From Clostridia bacterium (GTDB lineage: Bacteria > Bacillota > Clostridia > Oscillospirales > Acutalibacteraceae), in NCBI GenBank assembly GCA_017935325.1, contig JAGBHV010000057.1:1-39963 (forward strand): a stretch of DNA of 39,963 nucleotides. Reading direction: 5' to 3'. Of this stretch, positions 16,229-23,527 are shown in pieces. Position 1 is the stretch's first letter. Every line of letters begins with the position of its first letter. Made by a program: the position numbers and the translations under genes. The notes under the pieces were generated by a model. The model did no database searches. It saw nothing but the letters and a program-made list of their open reading frames with translations, and was not told the origin of the DNA.

Positions 16229-16570
16229 TTAAAACAAAAATTCAACAGTTGTGTCTGTGCTGTTTACAGCAAGAACAGTAACCGGTGTGCCTGAAGAGTT
16301 TTCCTGAACTGTGCCGTCAGCAGCACATACGAAATAATTTCTGCCGAGTGCGGGAGCACCGTCGGAGTAATTCATTTTTACGTAACCTGAAACCTGTACT
16401 GTTGCGTTTTCACTGTCTGAATCAAGGCAGATGCCGATGAATTCATCAGCGTTGGCTGCTTTTGCAACTGTGTAGTCTGATGAAATTTTTACAGGGTAAC
16501 CTTTTGTGATTTCTTCCTCACACATAAAAGTGAGGGCTTTGTCGTTAAAACCGTTAAATGATACTTTCAT
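16229..16570 (-). CDS. Putative capsid decoration protein
   Basis: This 113-residue beta-rich protein contains EEITKGYPVKISSDYTVAKA followed by FIGICLDSDSENATVQVSGYVKM. That is the pattern of DUF2190-like and other head-decoration proteins that bind the outside of mature capsids and stabilise them. It sits between the protease and major capsid genes, the usual place. AAAGGAATT lies upstream of the ATG. Confidence 0.65.
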   Translation of the reverse strand: MKVSFNGFNDKALTFMCEEEITKGYPVKISSDYTVAKAANADEFIGICLDSDSENATVQVSGYVKMNYSDGAPALGRNYFVCAADGTVQENSSGTPVTVLAVNSTDTTVEFLF

Positions 16571-16588
16571 TTTAAAATTCCTTTCTTT

Positions 16589-17443
16589 TTAAATCTTGAA
16601 TCCGTCAATTGAACTTTCGTTTTCTTTGGGCGAAAGCTGAGGCCTGAATTTTGTTTTTTCAGCCTGCAGATAGTCTTTTCTCAGAATTTCAAGAGCGTCA
16701 ACATCAAGCGATGAGCAAATGTTTTCAACGCTTTTTGCACTGATTTCGGGAGAAATTACCGCAGAAAGTTTAACAATTTCCTGCCTGAGGAAACTTTTAT
16801 ATTTTTCTGCAATTTCAATATACCTGGCGTTGTCTGCTTCTGCAGTTTCTTCGTTGAAATTCTTTACCGTTCCTGCTTTTTTCTGTGCAGGAACAGCAAC
16901 AAAAGACCATTCGTATGCATCAGTCGGATTTCTGAGAATGTGGTAACACGTTTTACCTTTTGTGTGTTCACATCTTTCTTTTTTTACATTTATTCCGCAG
17001 ATACTGCACACGATTTCGCTGACAGCACAGTTGATGCTTACTTCTTTTTTGATGCCTGCACAGATTTCGTCAATCAAAGGCATGTTCTTGTCGTTCTTAA
17101 GCATGTATGCTTTGGCTTTAAGTCGTGCATAAGCTTCGCCTGCGGAATTTTTTTCTGTTCCGCTTACTTCAATTTCAGCAGAATAAATTCTTGCAACCTG
17201 ATTTTCAGCTTTCATTTCGTGGTTTAAAATGCCTGTTTTTCCGATGTAAAGCTCTGATAAAGTTTTTAAAGAAGCCATATCAAAGCACTCGAAATCTCTG
17301 TCTATTTCATTATCGCACAATACCACGTTGAAAGCGAAAATGTCTTCCGCTTTGAGTTCTGTCAAAGAATATTTGTTGATAAGTTCAAGTTCTTCTTCCG
17401 TTACAGAACAAAGGGAAATTGCGTTATCAAAGTTTTTCTTCAT
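16589..17443 (-). CDS. Putative prohead protease with Cys/His cluster
   Basis: By position between portal and capsid, this 284-residue protein should be the prohead maturation protease. The pattern FAFNVVLCDNEIDRD, then GILNHEM with H75 and IKKEVSINC with S136, fits the His/Ser arrangement of HK97-type (U35-like) proteases. EWSFVAVPAQ near 178-187 is a conserved strand of that family. Residues C146, C149, C158, H160, C166 and H168 form a compact Cys/His cluster that could bind zinc, which is not typical of gp4. The C-terminal 90 residues are helical and may scaffold. Its start lies 17 bp inside the portal gene with AGGAGG upstream. Confidence 0.68.
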   Translation of the reverse strand: MKKNFDNAISLCSVTEEELELINKYSLTELKAEDIFAFNVVLCDNEIDRDFECFDMASLKTLSELYIGKTGILNHEMKAENQVARIYSAEIEVSGTEKNSAGEAYARLKAKAYMLKNDKNMPLIDEICAGIKKEVSINCAVSEIVCSICGINVKKERCEHTKGKTCYHILRNPTDAYEWSFVAVPAQKKAGTVKNFNEETAEADNARYIEIAEKYKSFLRQEIVKLSAVISPEISAKSVENICSSLDVDALEILRKDYLQAEKTKFRPQLSPKENESSIDGFKI

Positions 17444-18584
17444 TCAATACATCCTCCTTTTCTAGTTTTTGCGCCTGTGCAGAATAAAGCTGTGCTTTTG
17501 CAGTTTCAACAGCATCCTGCAGGCAGATGTCATCCCATTCAACACGAGCCTCTGCCGTGTATCCGTTCATGCGCAGATATGCGTTGCCGATTTTCAAAAG
17601 AACGGGTTCGAGGATCTTTCTGTAATGCTCAAGTTCGCTTGTAAGTATATCTGCCTGTTGCGCCGACATTCTTTCTGTTGAAGACCATGTAAGACCAAGC
17701 ATAAACGGCGGAAGCCCCGTTTTTGAAATGATTTGTTCAAGCATCTGCCTTACGGGAACTTCACTGTCAAGAATCTGGTTATCAGCGCCTATTGCTTTAA
17801 TCTGAACATCGCCTACTGCCACAAAGTCATGCACTGAGCCTGATGAATTCATAGCTTTGCTCCATTCAGATGCAATCTGCAAGGCTCTGTCTTTTGCATA
17901 TGCTTTGTCAAGAGCATCGTTCTGCGGCTTGTAAGTTACGGCATACCGTACATTGCCCACACGTTCGAAATTAGTTCCGATAGTGTTATAAATTTTCATC
18001 AGTATTGAACTTACAAACGGCATCCCTTTAAGAAGAGAGTTTCCTTCAAGGTGACCCGGTGTAGGGTTGAGAACAGACATCATCAATAATTCAGGGTGAG
18101 ACGGTTTTGTTTCGCCTACACCGCACAGGCAGATGTCAACATCAAACCCGTTTTCATTTCTTTTGAGCTGAATGTCGTCAAGGCACGTGTTGTAAAGCGC
18201 ACCGAATGAGCCTGAAACAGTGGGGATAATTTCACCGATAGCCGTGCCGCAGGTGAGAAGCTCATCAAAGTATGTGGAGATGAAAGCTTCAATTCCTCTT
18301 GTGTTACCGCCGACAGGCACTTTTTTAAAAAAGTTCTGCATTTCTCTTTCTGCGATTTTGTCATTACATGTAAGTGTAAAAGCACATACAAGGCGCACTA
18401 ATTTGTCGATGGCGGCATCAATTATCGGCACAGAGTTTCTTAAATCACGGTAAAGCCTTATCTGAGCTGATGACATCGGTGAAAAGTTTTCAAAGTTGTT
18501 TAAGAAACCTCGGTTTGCAGATGTCTGTACAGCCGCCACAGGGGATGAGGAGCTTTTTTTTGCAAAAAAATCTTTAATGCCCAA
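17427..18584 (-). CDS. Phage portal protein
   Basis: The portal is the dodecameric ring through which DNA enters the head. The 385-residue protein shows portal features: SAQIRLYRDLRNSVPIIDAA near residues 38-57, TPGHLEGNSLLKG, and the C-terminal ISKTGLPPFMLGLTWS with an AQQADILTSELEHYRK helix. The start is a TTG at 18584 with AAGGAGG 6 bp upstream; no ATG fits better. It lies 21 bp after TerL, and its 3' end overlaps the protease gene by 17 bp. It is shorter than many portals of 450-500 residues, mainly at the C-terminus. Confidence 0.85.
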   Translation of the reverse strand: MGIKDFFAKKSSSSPVAAVQTSANRGFLNNFENFSPMSSAQIRLYRDLRNSVPIIDAAIDKLVRLVCAFTLTCNDKIAEREMQNFFKKVPVGGNTRGIEAFISTYFDELLTCGTAIGEIIPTVSGSFGALYNTCLDDIQLKRNENGFDVDICLCGVGETKPSHPELLMMSVLNPTPGHLEGNSLLKGMPFVSSILMKIYNTIGTNFERVGNVRYAVTYKPQNDALDKAYAKDRALQIASEWSKAMNSSGSVHDFVAVGDVQIKAIGADNQILDSEVPVRQMLEQIISKTGLPPFMLGLTWSSTERMSAQQADILTSELEHYRKILEPVLLKIGNAYLRMNGYTAEARVEWDDICLQDAVETAKAQLYSAQAQKLEKEDVLNEEKL

Positions 18585-18605
18585 TATTTTCCTCCTTATA
18601 TATCG

Positions 18606-19865
18606 CTATCTTTCGGTTGAGAGAACAAAAAATTCAGTCTGTGTATTTTCAAGAACGGTAGAAACAAAATAACGTATATCGTCCATAGCGTGGTCGTTTT
18701 CTTTTTTGACGGAATCTTTTGCGGAGTTTGAATCCCATCTGTAAATTGAAAACTCGCGTATGGTATCCTTACATTCAGGTGAAAACAGAATTTTTTTAGC
18801 TTGGAGACAGTCAGATACAAGACGGATTCCGTCAAGAACCTGGTTCTTTGCAGGTATTGCCCGGAAATGTCCGTGACGGTGAATGCATTGAATGAAACTT
18901 GCCGCTGATGGATCTACTATAACACCTTCAATTTCTCTGCCTGAGGCAAGTTCTTCCAGAGATTTGTAGTGTTCTTCGTCGGTTTTCTGAAAACCTTCAC
19001 GGCGGGAATCATGATAGTATTCACGCAAACGGTACCATTTTCCGTCTTTTCTGCCCCACAGTCCGAAGGATGCAGGGTTAACTGTTCCGTAGTCGCAGGA
19101 AATATAGTATTTTTCCAAAGGCTCTTCAGGCGGTAAAACAATGTGGTCCTTTTCGTTGAATTGCGGATACACAACGCCTTCTGCTGCTACCCATTTACCT
19201 TCCACAAATCTTTCGTAGAATGCACCGGAATAAAGAGAATGGTATCTTTCAATAACTTTCTTCGACAGAGAGGGATTGTCCTGCATTAAAAAATGAAGAT
19301 GAAGCGAGTTTTTCGAATGAGCTTTTTCAATCCATTCTTTTTTAAACCAATGCTGCGGATTTTCGGGGTTGCAGTTAAACCAGAATTTTGCGCCTTCCAA
19401 TGAGCAACGTGCAAGAGCCTGCTCAACGAAAGAACGGGGCATTAAGGCTACTTCATCAAAAAGGACTCCGCCCAGCGTCATACCCTGAATGAGTGAAGCT
19501 GATGCTTCGTCTTTGCCACCGAAAAGGAAAAATCTGTTTGTTCTTTTGCCGTATGTAATTGTAATTTCGTTACGTGAAAGCTTTTCTTCGCAGGAAAAAC
19601 CGAGTTGCCTTAAAATCGGAATAATCGGCGTTACAATATTTCTCCTGATAGAGGCTACTGTTTTTCCGCATATTGCAAAGCTTGTTTCGTTGAATGCAAA
19701 AAATGACCATGCAACAAATGAAATTGACATGCAAAGCGTTTTGCCGCTTCTTACTGCTCCGTCGCAGATGAGTGCGTCGTATGAACTGTAAGAGGAGTCA
19801 GGGTGCCACCATGAAAGAACGGTAAGCTGTTTTTGAGAGAAAGGAGAAAATTTCAGCTTACTCAT
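18606..19865 (-). CDS. terL: Terminase large subunit
   Basis: TerL is the packaging motor and nuclease. The 419-residue protein has the ATPase Walker A GAVRSGKT at 36-43 and Walker B VLFDEVALM with D138/E139. The RNase H-like nuclease carries acidic residues D259 in SCDYGTVNP, D319 in VIVDPSA and D396/D397 in HAMDDIRYF. Both active sites look intact, which argues against long decay. Its ATG overlaps the terS stop by 8 bp. Confidence 0.94.
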   Translation of the reverse strand: MSKLKFSPFSQKQLTVLSWWHPDSSYSSYDALICDGAVRSGKTLCMSISFVAWSFFAFNETSFAICGKTVASIRRNIVTPIIPILRQLGFSCEEKLSRNEITITYGKRTNRFFLFGGKDEASASLIQGMTLGGVLFDEVALMPRSFVEQALARCSLEGAKFWFNCNPENPQHWFKKEWIEKAHSKNSLHLHFLMQDNPSLSKKVIERYHSLYSGAFYERFVEGKWVAAEGVVYPQFNEKDHIVLPPEEPLEKYYISCDYGTVNPASFGLWGRKDGKWYRLREYYHDSRREGFQKTDEEHYKSLEELASGREIEGVIVDPSAASFIQCIHRHGHFRAIPAKNQVLDGIRLVSDCLQAKKILFSPECKDTIREFSIYRWDSNSAKDSVKKENDHAMDDIRYFVSTVLENTQTEFFVLSTER

Positions 19866-20337
19866 TGCGTTTCCCTTCCAACGCTTTTGCAGATTTTCTT
19901 ATTGCTTCATAAAACGGCATTGATGAATCGTCGTCGTTGCTTTCACAAATCTGTGAAAGTTTTTCAAGTGCCTTAAGACGGTCGAAAAATTTAATTTCAA
20001 GTCCGCCGCCTTTAGGCTTTTTGATTTCCGCAATGTTGAAAAAATCCATTTTCTCTGTGTCGAAATTTTCCTGCGTGTCACATAAAATCAATTTCAGGCA
20101 GTCGGCAACTGAACCGAAAGCAAGACGTTTTAAGCCGCAGATAATTTCTTCATTTCCTGTTTTGAGTGAACGTATACGCGATATTTCATCACGTATTTCT
20201 TTTCTTGCCATCAGCTTCATCCCCGCCCTTTCGGGGCTTGCATATCCGCTTTTTGACGCTGCTTCACGAGCGTTTGCATACAATGCGAAGCTGTGACAGA
20301 AAAGCTGTTCCTTTGTTGTAAGTTTTTTCGTTTTCAT
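19858..20337 (-). CDS. terS: Terminase small subunit
   Basis: TerS recognises the phage DNA to be packaged and regulates TerL. The 159-residue protein starts KTKKLTTKEQLFCHSFALY, then NAREAASKSGYASPERAGMKL, the helix-turn-helix pattern of Terminase_2-type small subunits. The C-terminal part is helical and charged. The frame is open to 20385, but ATG at 20337 after GGAAAGGAAG is the natural start. It is the first gene of the block. No consensus promoter is evident on this strand between it and the mgtE leader, so how the block is transcribed is unclear. Confidence 0.85.
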   Translation of the reverse strand: MKTKKLTTKEQLFCHSFALYANAREAASKSGYASPERAGMKLMARKEIRDEISRIRSLKTGNEEIICGLKRLAFGSVADCLKLILCDTQENFDTEKMDFFNIAEIKKPKGGGLEIKFFDRLKALEKLSQICESNDDDSSMPFYEAIRKSAKALEGKRNE

Positions 20338-20413
20338 TTCTTCTTCCTTTCCTGATTTTTTGTTTTGAAAAATTTGTCCTCCCATATATAGAGGGTACAG
20401 CCCGTTTTTTCTA

Positions 20414-20436
20414 CCGAAAATGGTGTAATTTTTCGG
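20414..20436. repeat. Inverted repeat between terS and mgtE
   Basis: A perfect 7-bp inverted repeat, CCGAAAA (20414-20420) with TTTTCGG (20430-20436), has a 9-nt loop. It lies in the divergent region between the phage block and the mgtE leader. It could be an operator or a weak hairpin; there is no further support. Confidence 0.4.
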
Positions 20437-20450
20437 AAAAATTGAAAATG

Positions 20451-20467
20451 TTCACAAAAAGTTCACA
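20451..20467 (+). promoter_or_regulatory. Direct repeat TTCACA-N5-TTCACA, possible response-regulator site
   Basis: TTCACA occurs at 20451-20456 and 20462-20467, 11 bp apart, that is one helical turn, just upstream of the leader promoter. This spacing and sequence fit the TT(A/T/C)ACA direct repeats bound by PhoP/OmpR-type regulators in Bacillus. No regulator gene is in the window. Confidence 0.45.
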
Positions 20468-20469
20468 TT

Positions 20470-20498
20470 TATACATTCTTATAGGCGTAAAATATAAT
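20470..20498 (+). promoter_or_regulatory. Promoter of the mgtE leader
   Basis: TATACA (20470-20475, four of six consensus bases) and a perfect TATAAT (20493-20498) are 17 bp apart. Transcription would start near 20505, only a few bases before the leader ribosome site, which gives a leader of about 140 nt ahead of mgtE. Confidence 0.65.
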
Positions 20499-20513
20499 CA
20501 TAAATGAAAAAAG

Positions 20514-20640
20514 GAGGTATTCCTCATGGAACCTGATGGGTGTTGTTTTAGGTTAAAATTCAATAGCAAGAGGAATACTTCTTACACTTTATTAAATGCA
20601 TAAAATGTATTTGATAAATATCCTCTTGCGGAAAAGAGGA
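20514..20640 (+). promoter_or_regulatory. Alternative-hairpin attenuator controlling mgtE translation
   Basis: Four segments can pair in exclusive ways. A (20514-20525, GAGGTATTCCTC, holding the leader ribosome site) pairs with B (20570-20581) over 12 bp with one G-U. The strand GCAAGAGGA (20566-20574), overlapping B, pairs perfectly over 9 bp with C (20621-20629). C (TCCTCTT, 20621-20627) also pairs perfectly with D (AAGAGGA, 20634-20640), the mgtE ribosome site. If B is covered by a ribosome, or paired with A, C can hide the mgtE site; if B is free it pairs with C and exposes it. Confidence 0.6.
20526..20603 (+). CDS. Putative MgtL-like leader peptide upstream of mgtE
   Basis: A 25-codon ORF starts with ATG at 20526, 8 bp after a perfect AGGAGG (20512-20517), and ends TAA at 20601-20603. 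Its product begins MEPDGCCFRLKF and ends TLLNA. Enterobacterial MgtL, the leader of the Mg2+ transporter gene mgtA, also begins MEPD; its acidic/proline start destabilises ribosomes at low magnesium. Downstream of this ORF is mgtE, another magnesium transporter gene. The ribosome site and codons 15-19 take part in the alternative hairpins listed next. A coding role is inferred from the ribosome site and this context; it is too short to judge by composition. Confidence 0.6.
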   Translation: MEPDGCCFRLKFNSKRNTSYTLLNA

Positions 20641-20644
20641 GCTT

Positions 20645-21997
20645 ATGGAAGAAAAAGATTTTGAAGAACTGCATGAATTGCTTGAAAATAATAAATTCAG
20701 CGTTCTTCATTCAAAACTCAAAGAAATGAACCCGGTTGATATAGCGGAATTTTTAGATGAAATTGACGATAAATTTCTTGTGGTTGTTTTCCGTATTCTG
20801 CCAAAAGATATTTCCGCGGATGTTTTCTCTTATATGGATTCCGACAGTCAGGAAAATATCGTCCGTTCAATTACTGACAGCGAGCTGCACAGACTTGTTG
20901 ATGATATGTATATTGACGATACTGTGGATTTCCTCGAAGACGTTCCTGCAAATGTTGTAACAAGGGTTTTAAAGGCAACTGATTCCAAAACACGTGATAC
21001 AATCAACCGTTTCCTTAATTATTCTGAGGATACGGCAGGAAGCATAATGACCACGGAAATGGTTCAGCTGCATACGTATCTGAATGCTGCGCAGGCAATA
21101 GAACAAATCAGAAAAACAGGCGTTGATAAAGAAACAATTTATACATGCTACTGTATTGATGAAAAACGTCACCTTGTAGGTATTCTTGATCTGAAAGACC
21201 TGCTTTTGTGCGAGCCGGAAACTCTGATAACTGAAATTATGGATGATAACAAGCAGATAATTTCAGTCGTGACTTCAGATGACCAGGAAACGGTTGCAGA
21301 TTTAGCAAGAAAATACGACCTTTTGAGTGTGCCTGTAACAGACAGTGAAAACCGTCTTGTAGGTATTATCACAATCGACGATATCGTTGATATCATCGAA
21401 GAAGAAAATACAGAAGACTTTGAGAAGATGGCACTTCTTAATCCTTCTGATGATACCTATCTGAAAACGGGCGTTTTCAAAATGTCAAAAAACAGAATTA
21501 TATGGCTTGTGGTTCTTATGGTATCAGCCACACTCACAGGTCAGATTATCAGTCAGAAAGAAGCTTTGCTTGCAGATTTTGCGTTTCTTATTTCAGCAAT
21601 GCCCATGCTTATGGGTACAGGCGGTAATGCAGGCAGTCAGGTTTCAACACTTGTTATCCGCGGTCTGGCTCTGGGTGAAATAAAAATCCGCGATTACTTT
21701 AAAGTAGTTTTCAAAGAAATCAGAGTTGCTTTCTGTTGTGCAACAGTCCTTGCTGTGCTTAATTTCTTAAGACTTCTCATCGTCGGTGGCGGAGATATTC
21801 CGCAGTATCTTATTGTAAGTGCTGCAATGTTTGCAACGGTAGTAATTGCAAACGTAATCGGTTGTACGCTTCCTATTCTTGCGCGTATAGTGAAGTTGGA
21901 CCCTGCACTTATGGCAGGACCGCTTTTGTCAACAATTGTTGATGCAGCAACACTTTCAATTTATTTTGCAATAGCACAATTTGTATTAATGAGATAA
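20645..21997 (+). CDS. mgtE: Magnesium transporter MgtE
   Basis: MgtE is a dimeric Mg2+ channel gated by intracellular magnesium. The 450-residue protein has the cytoplasmic superhelical N domain (about 1-130), two CBS domains (about 130-255, with VGILDLKDLL and VGIITIDDIVDIIEEE), a plug helix and five membrane segments from about 285. The pore motif PMLMGTGGNAGSQ, near residue 320, is complete. The ATG follows GAGGAG very closely, in a segment that can be sequestered by the upstream RNA fold. A terminator begins right after the stop. Confidence 0.95.
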   Translation: MEEKDFEELHELLENNKFSVLHSKLKEMNPVDIAEFLDEIDDKFLVVVFRILPKDISADVFSYMDSDSQENIVRSITDSELHRLVDDMYIDDTVDFLEDVPANVVTRVLKATDSKTRDTINRFLNYSEDTAGSIMTTEMVQLHTYLNAAQAIEQIRKTGVDKETIYTCYCIDEKRHLVGILDLKDLLLCEPETLITEIMDDNKQIISVVTSDDQETVADLARKYDLLSVPVTDSENRLVGIITIDDIVDIIEEENTEDFEKMALLNPSDDTYLKTGVFKMSKNRIIWLVVLMVSATLTGQIISQKEALLADFAFLISAMPMLMGTGGNAGSQVSTLVIRGLALGEIKIRDYFKVVFKEIRVAFCCATVLAVLNFLRLLIVGGGDIPQYLIVSAAMFATVVIANVIGCTLPILARIVKLDPALMAGPLLSTIVDAATLSIYFAIAQFVLMR

Positions 21998-22030
21998 TTA
22001 AAAGCCTCCTTTCACAGGGGGCTTTTAAAG
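21998..22030 (+). terminator. Terminator of mgtE
   Basis: TTAAAAGCCTCCT (21998-22010) pairs with 22016-22028 over 13 bp with one G-U and a 5-nt loop. It starts directly after the TAA. The T-rich 3' arm ends TTTTAA instead of a long U run, so termination may be partial. Confidence 0.65.
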
Positions 22031-22042
22031 AAAGAGGATATT

Positions 22043-23242
22043 ATGAGTGAAAAAATATATCCTGCCATAGCAATAGCAGGGGTAGGGCAGTCAAGAGTTA
22101 TCAATACCGAAAACAATAAACGTGTATGGCCTATTGATTTTGACGCAAAAGCACTTGTAAAGAAAATAGTTTTTCCCTTTATTTTTTCTGTGATTTCAAG
22201 AAAAGACAGCGGCATTTCAGACGCGGTTTACAAAGAGTTTTCAAGGCAGATTGAAGGACTCCGTCTTGACGAAGACGGCAACGAAATGCATAAGCTTAAA
22301 GTTGAACGTTATGAAAACAGTTTCAAGGAATGTACACAAGAAGAAAGAAAATACATAAAACGTATGCTTCCTGTTGATAAAATTGCAGCTGAAATCGGCG
22401 AAGAAAATTTCTACTTTTTCACATATAATTCTTTCGGCAACATAGAAAAAGTTATTGATGAGCTTGATGAGTTTATTGATAACGTAATGAAAAAAAGAAA
22501 TGTTGACAAAGTAAACCTTGTGCCTGTCAGTCTCGGCGGTACGGTTTCAACGGCTTACCTTGACAAATATGCAGATAAAAACAACATAAACAAAGTTGTG
22601 GGTGTTGTACCGGCTTACGATGGTTCAAGCCTTGTGATTGGTCTTATTGAAGGGGATTTTTCGAAATATGAAGAAGATATTATCCCGAAAGAGCTTGCAA
22701 AACTCACTTCACTTTTAACTGAGCAAACACGTAAAAATATAATCGACAGCGTTTTCAGAGCACTCCGCGATGTGGTGATTTACCGCACATCTGTAGGTTG
22801 GGGTGCAGTGCCTCACGAAGAATACGAAAGGCTTTCTTCGGCATATAAAATGAGCGAAAAGCTGAGGAAAATCTGTGACGGAAATTTTAAAATCAGAAAT
22901 GATTTCCCTGCATTTATTGAGAAAAATCAGCAAAAGGGAGTTGAATTTTTCTCTCTCTGCGGATACGGTCTTCCCATGGAAAAAGTTTTCAGACGTGACA
23001 ACAGACATTCTGACGGTATTGTTGATACGGCATCCTGCACAATGGGTGCAACATGCCCCGACCTTGAAAAGAAAGTTGATGTTTCAACAAGTGCAATAAA
23101 GGACCGTGTGTGGCTTTATAAAGGCATGGAACACGAGGGTGCAGCAAAAACAGACCACCTTCTCAGACTGTGCGGTCTGCTTCTGAAAAACGATGACATC
23201 AAATCAGTTCATGACGATGAAAACTTTAAACAGTTTAATTGA
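22043..23242 (+). CDS. Alpha/beta-hydrolase fold protein, probable esterase/acyltransferase type
   Basis: This 399-residue protein lacks a signal peptide. VNLVPVSLGGTVSTAYLDKYAD near residues 158-179 is a nucleophile elbow of the LCAT/PGAP1-like lipase type, with Ser in V-S-L-G-G. PAIAIAGVGQS at the start resembles the oxyanion region of these enzymes. A late His in KGMEHEGAAKTDHLL could complete the triad, though this is a guess. No substrate can be named. AAGAGGA precedes the ATG, 12 bp after the mgtE hairpin. The stop codon overlaps the -35 of the ileS promoter. Confidence 0.65.
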   Translation: MSEKIYPAIAIAGVGQSRVINTENNKRVWPIDFDAKALVKKIVFPFIFSVISRKDSGISDAVYKEFSRQIEGLRLDEDGNEMHKLKVERYENSFKECTQEERKYIKRMLPVDKIAAEIGEENFYFFTYNSFGNIEKVIDELDEFIDNVMKKRNVDKVNLVPVSLGGTVSTAYLDKYADKNNINKVVGVVPAYDGSSLVIGLIEGDFSKYEEDIIPKELAKLTSLLTEQTRKNIIDSVFRALRDVVIYRTSVGWGAVPHEEYERLSSAYKMSEKLRKICDGNFKIRNDFPAFIEKNQQKGVEFFSLCGYGLPMEKVFRRDNRHSDGIVDTASCTMGATCPDLEKKVDVSTSAIKDRVWLYKGMEHEGAAKTDHLLRLCGLLLKNDDIKSVHDDENFKQFN

Positions 23243-23267
23243 CATTTGCTGAATCTTGTGATATGAT
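23239..23267 (+). promoter_or_regulatory. Promoter of the ileS T-box transcript
   Basis: TTGACA (23239-23244) and TATGAT (23262-23267) are 17 bp apart, with TG before the -10. The -35 overlaps the TGA stop of the preceding gene (23240-23242). Confidence 0.85.
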
Positions 23268-23273
23268 ATAAAA

Positions 23274-23508
23274 AATATGATTAAAAACTGTGACGGAGAG
23301 AGTAGCCTTTTATTGAAAATGCAAGCGAGTCGGGGATGGTGTAAGCCCGATGATGAGTAAGAAAAGGTGAAAATCACTCCTGAGTTGCAAGCTGAAATCA
23401 GAGTAAGCGTAGCCGGTATCCGCCGTTATCGGATAACATATGTCAGTATGTAAATAGGTGGTAAAACGAAAATATGCTTTCGTCCTGTTTCAGGGCGGAA
23501 GCTTTTTT
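23274..23508 (+). promoter_or_regulatory. T-box riboswitch (tRNA-Ile sensing) with terminator
   Basis: The leader has T-box features: a stem I region with GAGAGAGTAGCC, a specifier region GTGAAAATCACTCC in which ATC (23373-23375) is a candidate Ile codon, and the T-box bulge TAGGTGGTAAAACG at 23455-23468. A terminator (23476-23487 with 23491-23502, then a T run) competes with an antiterminator ACGAAA/TTTCGT (23466-23471 with 23478-23483). Uncharged tRNA-Ile would favour readthrough into ileS. The T-box lacks the usual ACCGCG, so it is divergent. Confidence 0.85.
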
Positions 23509-23527
23509 ATTGAAAGGAAGATTTTAA

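Larger units (their letters stand above)
13615..20337 (-). mobile_element. Phage packaging and head gene cassette
   Basis: Nine tightly packed minus-strand genes run in the order TerS, TerL, portal, prohead protease, decoration-like, major capsid, two connector-like proteins and a neck/fibre-like protein. All frames look open and each gene has a good ribosome site or overlaps its neighbour. There is no integrase, repressor, replication, tape-measure, baseplate, holin or endolysin gene, and no flanking direct repeat that I can see. Base composition looks like that of the host. Candidate explanations are a decayed prophage, a capsid-encoding satellite or a domesticated particle. Confidence 0.85.

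Noticed and set aside
13615-20337. Encapsulin nanocompartment
   Set aside because: A HK97-fold shell with TerL, TerS, portal and protease neighbours is a phage head system; no cargo protein is adjacent.
20504-20644. M-box magnesium riboswitch upstream of mgtE
   Set aside because: None of the conserved M-box core segments is visible, and the leader is only about 140 nt and contains a translated-looking ORF.
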